Below, piece after piece: positions 38,901 through 50,900 of a stretch of DNA of 64,000 nucleotides. A program made the translations under genes and the position numbers. The notes under the pieces are model-generated. The model had not been told where the DNA came from. It worked only from the letters and a program-made list of their open reading frames with translations, and made no database searches. Origin of the DNA: Telmatactis stephensoni (taxonomy: Eukaryota > Cnidaria > Anthozoa > Actiniaria > Isophelliidae); contig JALIZF010001622.1 in assembly GCA_029948255.1 (NCBI GenBank), positions 248,001 to 312,000 of the forward strand, read 5' to 3'. Numbering within the stretch: position 1 is the first letter of the stretch; each line of letters begins with the position of its first letter.

Positions 38901-41900
38901 ACGAGTTTTTGAATGGTCCGGTTTTCAAAATTAGGGGGGGGGGGGGGGGGGGAGAGGGGTGGTGGAAGGCTCGTTTATTTGCTACTTGTTTCATATAATT
39001 TTTTCTTTTTTTTTTTAGCTTAGTTTTCATTTAAAAATACCCGAATCAATTTTAAAAAAATTAATTACTTTTTTTTGAATGAAAAATAATCATTTCATTT
39101 AAAAATACTGTTGGCTACGGCCCTGAGCTATCACCCTCAACAAAAGTGTGGGACATTGGCTTTTGACTACAAGAGTTTTCTTGGGCGAAACAATAGCTAG
39201 TATACACATGTATTTTAAAAGAGCTTGCTTGTTCGTCCACTTATTTCTGTTTAATATCATGACAATATGGCTAGTAGCAGAGACAACGGACTTGCATACA
39301 GTTAATAGACAGTACAAAGAAAGTTTAATGTCATCTACATGAATGCTGACCATCCTATTTTACGTTTCATTACATACCAAACCATTGGTTGATCCCGAAT
39401 CTTCCAGTTCAGGGATTTCATTAAGGAAGTACGATGCAACAGAGCGTAAAGCTTCTGGTGGCCAAGCAGAGAACCAGTCAATAGTACAACATGTTACCAA
39501 TGAAGGGAACTGACGGAGACGCGCTCGGAATACTTCACCAATAGGACTGAAAGACAAATATGATTATTTATAAACAGAGTTCTTGATTGTATCACCATGG
39601 TATCTTCGTCTAACAACGTCAAACGCCGGATCATCTCTTAGAGCAGCTTTGGTATGACTGTGAAAACGGTCACGGAGCACAGCACGCTCTCGGAGCGGCA
39701 CGTTCACGGAGCACGGTCACTGCACCGCACGTTAACGACACGGTCACGACACCGCACGGTCACGACACGGCACAGTCACGACACGGCACGGTCACGACAG
39801 CACAGTCACGACACGGCACAGTCACGACACAGCACGATCACGACACGGCACGGTCACGAAGCGGCAAGTTCACGCTGACATCACGTTACTGACACGGTGA
39901 CGGAACGGCGCGGTCCGTTTTGCACTCATACGAAAACTGCTCTGGAAAAGCCCTTAGAAACACTATAAGGCTTTTTCTTTTTTCTTTCCTTATGCAAAAG
40001 CAAAAACAGGAAAGACGAGGGGTGGACAAAAAGAAAGAGACAAATGCAAGAAGTTTACACAAATATAAGATACACTTACCTCATGCATACTACAGAGTGG
40101 GTGTTAGCTTTCACTCTTCTGGTAAAAGCAGAGTACAGGTTGACTTTTGTAGGCTGTAGTCCTTCATCTTGTACCACTGGTTTTAAAGCAGTGTAAATAA
40201 TATCAAGTTCATCTATAGCAAACAAATTAGGCACATCACCAGCATTTAAGATGTTATTGAGATCTTCAAGAAAGGTTTCACTTTTGATTTGTGTATCGCT
40301 GAATAAGAAAACAACAGACTTGTTTTCTACGCCTGCTTTCATAAGAATCTTCTTGATGTCTTCTTTCCATTCTGGAATACCATAGTTCTTGGCTAGCTCG
40401 ATCTGGAAGATGTCGTACTCAGCCCTACACGGTAAAGAACCGATAATTAATCTGCTTGTACAGTCAAATGTCTTTAATTTTGCCTCAAGCAATAATTAAT
40501 GTAAGTTAATGATCGCATTTTTGAAATTTATCAAATTCCTTATTATTTATGAAACAGTAAGCGCGCTTGATAGAGCGGTTTTCGTATGAGTGGGAAACTG
40601 ACCGTACCAGTTACGGTCAATGCACAGTACGGTTACGGCAGGAATTTCGAATCTTTTTATAGACATTACGGTACTGACACGGTCACGGTACGGTAGGTTA
40701 GTTTCCCACTCATACGAAAATCGCTCTATTAGCCATGCATCAAGGAAATTTCTAAACGTGCAAACACGAGTTACTTACATGTGCGCAGCCAATCTTGTCA
40801 AGCTCTGTCGTCCACTACCGCCCATGCCTAGTAATAGGGCGTTACCTAAAGGTTGTCTGATTATACGACTAATACGTGACAAGTGACGAACAGCGTCACT
40901 GAACAGCACCAGTTTCATTTGAGCTGTGTTGATTTGATTGTAATCCTCAAGGTATTCTTCAAGAATTTTCACCATCTAAAGAAATTAAAAATGGACATGA
41001 ATAAATTATACCACGAAAATTCTCACACAAAGCAAGAGTACTGGACCCGCTTGTACGAAAGACGATTAGCGTTAATAAACCAAGATTAACTCTAAAAAAA
41101 CGTCCATTTTAACCCAGTATTAACATTAATCGCCCTTCAAACAACCGGGCCGGCCGGCCCTGGTCTCACATGACATTCACCAAGGTGTAATAATCATCAG
41201 AGCCCGGTTGTTCGAAAGACGATTAGCATTAACCCAGGATTAACTCTAAAGAAAACCGTTCATTTTAACCCAGGATAAGCGTTAATCGCCCTTCGAATAA
41301 CCGGGCCCTGGTCTCACATGACATTCATCAAGATGTAATAATCATCAGGGCCCGGTTGTTCGAAAGACGATTAGCATTAACCCAGGATTAAATCTAAAGA
41401 AAATCATTCATTTTAATCCAGGATTAGTGTTAATTGCCTATCGAACAACCGTCCCTAGCTGTGTGTTCCTGTTCCTCGTTTTATTCCTGAATCAGCGCTA
41501 AATCGGGCTTTCAAGAACCGACCTGCTTAACCCCATCGGCTCGCTTAGCCCCCGTTTAACCCCATAGAAAGCGTTCCGCTTAGCTCCACAGTTATCACGA
41601 GGAATATCGCCATCATCATTACGCGTACTATGATTACATCATAGTCATAATTATAGCGGTTTTCATATGAGTGGGAAACGGTCCGGTCCGTACCATGACC
41701 GTGTCAGTACCGTAATGTCTATAAAAAACATTCAAAAATTCTGCCGTAACTGTGTCGTAACCGTGCCGTGCGGTGATCGTACTGTTTCCCAGTCATACGA
41801 AAACCGCTCTAATACTTAAGTAAAGAGGTGCTAACGTACCTTGCTGTAATCAGTGATTTCATTATAAACCTTGACATCAGCATTAGGTAACATAAAGTCC

Positions 41901-44900
41901 CCATAGATCATAGGCGACTCCTGGACTACCTCCTCCATACTGATCTGAAACCCTTTAGACATCTTCTCTTTCATCAGATCAGTAAACCACTTGGCGTCTT
42001 CCTCATTGACCAATCTATCTTGGAAGACACGGCAGTTTTCGTGATACCATAGGCGTAGCACGTCGGCTTTCTCTGTGAGTTTATCAGCAGGCGCCATGAG
42101 GATTCCTTGGAAGACTTTGGATAAGTCACGTAGGTTAAAGGTGTAGTGACTTTTGGCCGGTGTGGGGAGGAGCTGAAAAGTATAAAAGTGGTACATTAGG
42201 AACGATGAAATGAGTAAATACGAACTATGAAGGAGCATTGTGAAAATTAAATAGAAGAGAAATTACAAAACATCAATTATAATTCTAATAATGGGGTGAG
42301 GGTGGGGTGGGGTGAAACGGTGCACCCTCTTACACTACCCCACACAATAAATTTTCTCCTATGTTTGTATTAAAGCTGGAATGAGCTATATAAATTAAAA
42401 GAATATTAAAAATTACATGAAGGCATGAATAAGGCACAAACCAAAACGTTATGCCATGCACTTGCAAACCAAGCCCGTTCTCCCTGAACTAACAAATAGT
42501 CAATACGTTGAAAATGGTACAAAGAAAATTAGGATAACAACTGTTGTCTTTGATTACCTGTGTGATGACGGTATTGTAGACAGATATTGTACCATCCACT
42601 ATGGCGTTACCAAGTAACTCTTTACCTTCTCCCTTGTAGTCAACTAAAAACATCAGGTACCATATTTGAAATTTATCACAAGGCAACCAATAACAAATAC
42701 GTTTGAAAATCGATTTTCAAACCAATAACAACACGAGCGTAAGTAAATCCTTAGGAGTAAAGACTATATATAAAGCGGACTTTTTGAACTACAGCTATTA
42801 CTTCATACTATACTACTACACTGCCTATAGTCTAACCTGTTGACCTAGCAAGCCTGACGTTCCTATCTGTAACAAGACATGAAAATAAAAGTTAATATAA
42901 ATACAATAATAACAATCAACAGCTGTAGTCTGCCTGTTTTCTATTGTCCTATATGACCTATTTGTCCCTCTCCCCTATTCTATCCTTATTCAAATTCCCT
43001 TTGATTATTTTATCAGTAATAACTTACCCAGCCATGACTTGAGGATGGTCGAGAACACCCTGTGCTTGCTGGCATCCTCCAGTTCAGTGAACGACAAGTG
43101 GTTGAAATGTCTTAAGAATCTTGGAGTAACTGGGTTACGCCCACCTCCAGGGGGTCCCATGGCACATACAAATGTGATGTCTACCAGTTCACGGAACATA
43201 CCTATAAACAAAATATACAAGTTGAACGTTTTCTTTCTAGGACGGAAATTTTAGTTACAAAGGGGCAAGCATGGATCCCTGAGGAACTCCAGCAGTGACT
43301 TCTTGCCAGGAAGAGTTTCTGTCATTGAATTGTAAAAAGTTATTTGAAAAATAATGCCAATATTTTCATATGGGCTGACAACGAGAAGCACCCTTATGAT
43401 TTCTCAGTTATTCAAGATCCTGACAACTGTCAGGGGAGGGGGGGGGGGGGGTCTGAAAACGATCCCCTCCTAAAAGAGACCTTGTCAATCAATATACCCT
43501 CTATACTCGTGTACACGGAAAAGCTATACGAAAGTGCGAAACTGAGCGCGAAGGAGATGAGGAAAAATTGCTAGTGATCGAGACGAATGTTGAAAGATAT
43601 CTCTTGATCGTTGGTCATCAATCGACTGAAAAGGGATATTGTAAGTAAATACATACCAATGGCCTTTCGATCGTACCAGCCCCTGTGATCACAGAACTGT
43701 CGTAGGATCTCGATTGGGGGTTGTGCCCCATAGACTTCCAAGGCAGGCATGTTAAGATCATCCACAAAGATAACGTAGTATTTCCCTAATGGTGGTCCGA
43801 ACACTCCCTTACGTCTGCAATAAATTACATACAGATTTAATAACTGATTGATCATCGTTACTTTCGTTTAAATCATAATATACGTTTTAATTATTGTGAC
43901 ATAATACGCTAAAAATTGTTATTTACTAAAGTAAAAGGCTAAAAAAATTATTGATTATTCATTAAAAAAGGTGTAGCAGAGTTGGATAGTACGCGACCTT
44001 CTGAGTGAGATGTCCAGTTGGATTCCCTTTACACTTGTTTTGACTTATTTCCATTCTGATTAGCTTTAGAATACCCTTAAAATGGACCACTGACGGAGAG
44101 AGAGAGGGGGGGAAGAGGGGGAGGGGGAGGGGGATACAAAGCGCACTGTCGGCCTTTGTCGGCTTCCTGGGAGACCAGCTTTGTGCTGAAGGAACTACCA
44201 ATGCAAAATGTTAGTGCTTTATCTAAACCTTTTTACCCAAGTACGTTTCTTAGAAAGGTTCAATTTACCTTTTATCCAGCTTGCCGTCAATGATATCTTG
44301 TGTCTGATTGGCTGATGTACGAGCTGAAAAGTTCAAGAAGTGGGACAAAAACGCTGGCGGCATTTTGTTGAGGAGTTTATCAGCAATACACAGGGTCTTG
44401 CCTGATCCCGTAGGACCAACACACATCACCTGTGGAACACATTAAACGCAATATTAGCGAGAACATTAGTTTATCAGCTATACATAGGGCTTGCCTGATC
44501 CTGTAGGACCAACAAACAAGACCTGTGGCACACCACGAACGCAATATTAGCGAGAACACTGGTAGGAACGTCTTGACAGAAAATAACGAGAACTAAAATG
44601 CCACAACTAAAACCAATTTATCACTTACCTTTTTGTGGTTAACGACGAGTTTTTCAAGTATAAACGAACCACGCACTAAATCCATGGTGGGTACGATAAT
44701 ATCTGAGTACTTCATCTCCTCTGGGATGGAAACTTCACCTAGACCTTCCATCCAGTTCTTCCATTTTACCTGTTCAATAAGAACGTATTGAATTAAACTT
44801 AAATATAATCGCTATCTCGAACACAAACAATTTGACGTCGTGTTTCCCTCAGACCTAAAACGTCACAGACGCCCCTGCTCCCTTTTTGAACGATTCGTCA

Positions 44901-47900
44901 CTTCATTTGGATATTTGATAATTTACAAGAAATGAATTACAAGGACATGGAAAATAACAGAGGCTTAATAATCTATTCTAATAGAGTCACCCTACTATGT
45001 GGCCATTGGTACTACTAAGGGTGACATGGTTGGCCGAGCGGTGAGAGCGCTGGCCATTCACCGCTGTGGTCCGAGTTCGAGTCCCAGCTCGGATCCGGGT
45101 TCGAGTCCCAGCTGGATCATAAGTGAACTGAGTTTGTTTGATGTGTTGTTCTCTACCATGCCACGAGGGTTTTTTCTCCGGGTTCTCCGGTTTTTCCTCC
45201 CTCAGCGAAAATCAACATGTGAGTTGAGCGTTGTATGCAAAATATTTTCAAAATGTAGAGGTAGTGAGTGTGAGATTGAAGAAGGCCCAATGGAAGATTA
45301 GCGAAAGCTAAATTGGCTCCGTCTATAAATATAGAGTTTATTATTAATCAGTGTTATACAGTCATTTCAGAAAACGTTATCGTTCTTCCGCCTCAAGCCT
45401 ACACGACTCGACCGAATCGTAATTAGTTGATAATATTGTTATTCATGAATACATATTTATATATTGTTTGTTTTTGTTTTTTGTTTTATTTATCTCATTA
45501 GCTATTTCCACATTTTCATGACGATTTTTATATATATAGATATAGTTTTATTATATTGCTGCACATGAATTTATACCAGCTATCATTTTTTAATGTTAGC
45601 TGACTCATTTTTTGCAGAATAAATAAAGTATTATTATTATTATTATTATATTGGTAGAAATCACTGAAGCGACTATAAAATGCATATCTAATTATTCATG
45701 CCCAGCACCCATCCACACACCGCTCACCAGCAAAGGTCTGCAATATAAGCTCGACTAATTTGATATGCATTTTATATTCGCCTCAGTGATTTCTACCCAT
45801 CATCCCTTTCGGTCGAGTCGCCTAAGCTTGATACCAATCAGCGACAACGTTTCAGAAATGACTGTATATAATGTAACTATAACCCCCTATAAAGCGGCCA
45901 CTCGCCCGTTCTTCGATGCTGGCCGCTTATAGGGGTTACACTGTATTACAATACTATAAACCTGCGCTACACTATCTATACTATCCTTGTACCTCTCCTA
46001 GCGGCTCTGGTTCTACCTGTAATACAAATCAAGACCAATGAATGACTTGCTAGCATAACTAGCTATTTTGAAACATAATTATGTTCTGTTCTTAACTAAA
46101 TATAAATTTTGTCTAGTCTGATTTCAACATAAATCGTGAAAAGCAAATATCGTTGATCTGTGAATAGCTCGGGAGTCCCTTCGGGAGTCCCGGAATAAAA
46201 AATCATATTTCCTTCCATCTCGTACCCAGAGCCCACATTATTTTCGGCCTGTGGTCAATCACGTAGAGCATGCGCAGTGGCATAGTTTACGGATTTGCGA
46301 GTGAGTGAGTGACTCATTTGCATATTTTGGCCCCTCACAATAACTCGAGTTAAAAACGATATACTCCAGTGTATAGCACATAGATTTAGGTACTTACAAC
46401 TTTAACCTTTTCTTCTCCTTCTTCGTCTTCTTCTTGGGGTTTACTGACCCCACCATCCTCTAAACGATAGTCGTATACAAGACCTTGAGGTGGAAACAGC
46501 ATGGCAATCTATACAAATAATGAAAAATTAGAAATCACGTCTTTCTTATATTCACTTACTCATTCAGCATGCATTCATTGCTCATTATCTTAATCATGTC
46601 GTGTTTACGCTTGAGTATTTTTTAAAACACAACAATTTAAACAGGGCCGAATTATTGCGAGAAAAGAGCAGTTGTATTCACTTACTCATTTCGCATGCAT
46701 TCATTGTTCATTCACTTTTTTCTTAATTATGTCGTGCTTACACTTGAGTATTTTTTAAAAACACAATTTAAACAGGGCCTTATTATTGTCAGGAGTAGTT
46801 TTCGTATGACTGTGAAAACAGCGCAGTCTCGGCACGGCACGATTACAGGAGGAATTTCGAATGTTTTTATAGACATTACGGCACTCACACGGACAAGGCA
46901 CGGCGCAGTCCGTTTCACGCTCATGCGAAATCTGCTCTAAGAAATGCGTAACTCATCCTCAGGGACCTACGTTGATGTGCGTTGCTATAAATCTATGAGA
47001 AGAGAGTATTCAAAGTAATACCTTTTCATCTTTCATTTTCTTCCTCAAGAAATCACTGAATTTCTTACGACCATCACCATCAGATGTACCACCAATAGAC
47101 CAAATAAGAGAGAAAATAAACCATGGTTCTAGTAGCTGCTCTATCATAGCGATCTTTTCAGGAGCGATGGTCTTGCCCTAACAAAACAACGTAAGTTATA
47201 TTGGCAATGATAAAGAAAATGATGACGATGAATACGGTGATGGTAATGGTAATGCCGGGGCGGATCTAGGATTATTTATGCATCATCCCAAACGGGGGGT
47301 TGTATGATGGCAGTGCAAGCAAAAGCAGAGCCTAATTCTAGTTAACCATCATTTTCTCACTTTCATAGTGGGGGTCATGCAACCCCCCAAACCCTCCCCC
47401 TGGATCCGCCCTTGTAATGGTGATATATTGTGGCACTTTATACGGCGATGCATAAAAATGATTGTAAGGTTGAGGTGATGGTAGTGATGATGATGATGAT
47501 GATGATGATAATAATAATTAAAAAAACACATGCAAACTACTTTTACACACCTCTTTAGGGACAAAAGGCTCAAAGAAACAATCTAACAGTCTCATCAAAC
47601 TGCAAGTCAGATTGCTGTCAACAGTCGGTGCAAACTCTTTCATGTTGTTACGCATAAACGTAATGGAATCCTACGGAAACGTAAAGAACAGTTCACGTTT
47701 TACCTAGTACCTATGTTTAAATCAAAACATGTGGTAACATACTGACCTGAAGAAATGCATCAAAGAGCTTTTGAAGTTTTTCCTTATGATCAAAGATGGC
47801 ATCTGGAATTCGTCTGAGGTAGCAGTTAACGTAAGGTTGAAGTCCCAGGATACTGGGCTCGAGGTACACCATACCACATCGACTGACAGTAGCAGGTGAA

Positions 47901-50900
47901 GCTACAGCTAAATCCTGCACCTCAAACATCATTGTCATGGCCTAACAAAGAAATTAAAATGTGTTAATTTATGTAGATTTACAGCAATTTATTATTAATC
48001 AGTAATATGTATATTTGGAGTTCCTTGGGGATCAGTTTTCGGACCTCTTTCAGCCTTCTTTCTATACTTTCGCATTCTTTGATGTACTACATCATATTTT
48101 TGTGCTTAAAAAGTTCAGTAATCTATAGCTGATTATAATTTAGTAAAAAAAAGTTTAGTAATCTATAGCTGATTATAATTGACTGATAAAAGTTCCATTG
48201 CTGACGATTAGCCCTCACAGTGCAGGGAGGTCTATCCTACCAAAATATCGTGAGGTACAATTTTGGTTGTCTGTTCAACTGTAATGACTTACCTCGCTCA
48301 GTTTGATGATTTCACCACTGGTCAAACAAAGCTTCTTATTATCATCCAATACTGTGTTCATATTCTCAATCCAAACAGCGTCTACAGGACCATCAAAGAT
48401 GTACCATTTCTTATCTGAGGTTGTGCTTGATGAGCCTTGACGGATCATGGATGATAGAATCCCATCGGTCCATTCATGAGTAAGCAAGTCAAACTCACCA
48501 TACAACTGACCCATTGTTATAGATTTGGGGTTCAAGATAAAGGTGTGGACTTCTTCAAATGGGGAACCAGCGGGAGACATTTGCCCTTTGAGTGCTGTCA
48601 TAGCCTTTTTCAGTACATCGTAGCACTGGGTCTTCCCGGATCCTGTTGGCCCCACCAACATGAGACCGTGACGTACAACGGTTGTCTCGTAAAGTTGGAT
48701 ACATTTGGTAACAAATCCATCAACATCTTCGAGACCATTTTTAAGACAATTCTTACGGATGGAGTCTTCTAGAACACCATAGTCGATTGGCTGTTCTTTC
48801 ACGTGCGGGAAGAGATCAGAGACAATACCTCTGAAAAGCTTAAGGTCGTCTTGTAGGAACTTGGGAACGTTGACATCGCGGATGGCGCGCAGGACGATCA
48901 ACTCTTCGCTCATTTCTGGGTTCTCACGTTTTAGATTTCCAGCAGCTGAGATGACAGTTTTGACAGCGCGCATACCAAAATCGTAATGGTCTTGAGAACT
49001 TAGTTGTTCAGAGGATAATTTAAAGGTTGTGGTTATCTTCTTAGCAAGACTCTTAGCCTCGGAAAATCCAAAGGAGAAAAGACTGATCTCAGCAATAAGG
49101 GCATAGTCTGGTACCATCATGGCTACTGGACGGAACAAGGCTTTAAGGTTATCAGGCAGCTCTGTACGACCAGCGTAACCAGGATTCATGGTGATAAATA
49201 CAGCACAACTTGGCTTTAGTGCCAATTCGACGCCTTCAAACATGAACCGATCAACTCTGGCCTCTAGTGCTTGTTGTATAGTAGAAATCTGTTGAGCAAC
49301 TACTGACAGTACTTCAACATCAATACGATTGAATTCGTCAAAGCAAGCCCATGCACCAGCACTGGCTAGACCTTTAAAGAACTTGCCCATAGCCATGAAA
49401 TCCAGCTGATCGGAGCAGTTAAACACAACACATTGTACAGCCATGGCTTTACCAAGATCCTTGGTGGTCTCTGTTTTACCAGTTCCAGCTGGACCAGCTG
49501 GTGCTCCCCCAAACTTGAGATGCAGAGCACCTGTTAGTGTTAAGTAACATCGATCAGTCAGGGGGGTGATGACCAGACGTCCAGTGTTACCAAGGTATTC
49601 GTAGCCATAATCAAACTGGGCGTTCACTGCTCGTATAACCATGTTATCTTCCTCCCAGTAGTATCTGAAAAGTGTGAAATAATCTTAGAAAAAAGGCAAG
49701 GTTTTCTATAACAATGTAATTCTTGAATGCTAAATTTGATCACTTTTTATACGACGTACCTTAGCTGACTAATCCATTCAAAGTCATTAGCAGACTTCAC
49801 ACCTTCAGCGACCATTTTATCTACCACATCGCAAGCATGCACTTCAATAACAATCAGCGCACCTAAAATTACCCGGGCAAGCTTAGACAAATCTCCTCTT
49901 ACAAGTTTAACCAGACCGTTAAGCTGTCCATGCAGACACTTGGTAAGTTCATCGAGCTTGCCATCAATAAGAGCTTGAGTGACTTCTTTGGTCCAGTAGG
50001 TTTGACACCCTGCTATGACTACCTGGCCAGGCCATTTGAGTACCCATTCTGTACGGGGTATCTCAGAGTACACGCCCAAGGCTTGACGGAGGATATCTCT
50101 TAGACTTCCTTTCATGGTGTTCTCTACTTCCAGCAGCCAGTCCTCTACATTACCAGTAGGGTAGAGTTCAGTTGAGAATTGTACACTCTCACCCTCGCCA
50201 GAAAACATGGTTGAAATACGCAGGTCTTCCTCAAATGACAGCCTTGCGATGTTCTCGAAGCATTTACGTAGATGTGGTTGTACAGCTGTTGGGTCTTTGG
50301 TTTGTGAGAGAATCTCCAGAAGTTCATCATCAGATAAGAAGTAGAATCGAGGGAAGGCAGATCGTTTGGTCTCCAGATACTCGCTGAGACCTTTTTGGAC
50401 CTGTAAAAAAGAAAGTACCAACAGAGAGAGTTAGATTTCCTATTAGTATTTACAGTCTGTATTCATACTATAGTGCAGACTTATCGGGTAACACAAATAG
50501 TTCCACCACTATTATAGTAATTGCATATGTTAGAAATATCATAATACGACTGCTACGAACCTGTTCAAGCAGTTTGTTACACTCTCTCAAGCTTTCCAAG
50601 ATGGTTGCATCAGGGCAAAGTGAGATAACCTACAAGACGTATAGGAACCATATCATCAAACATATCAACACCTAGTAAGATGAAACTCCGTTTACAAATT
50701 TAACTATAGATTTTAGAAAACCTTCCACCTAACATTGAACTATTCAAGTATCCCATGTTTACATTGTCGGAAATATGTGCAGTCAACTTCTTCTAAGTGA
50801 ACAACTTGGAAACTGGCTGACTTACTGCCCATCCTAGAGAGGTGCCTGCCTATGAGAACGCTCTTTAATAGCTGCAGAAAAATCGTGTAGTATTGCCATA

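Noticed and set aside
41043..41455. CRISPR-like array (alternating repeats and spacers)
   Set aside because: The spacers are identical to each other, the repeats are long MITEs, and the genome is eukaryotic.
45017..45110. Functional tRNA-Leu or tRNA-Ser gene
   Set aside because: Good A and B boxes but no coherent cloverleaf, and a SINE body and tail follow.
49640..49642. ATG at the head of the long catalytic frame as a gene start
   Set aside because: Upstream sequence encodes in-frame conserved YYWEEDN after a splice acceptor and 18 earlier exons; it is internal Met 1403.
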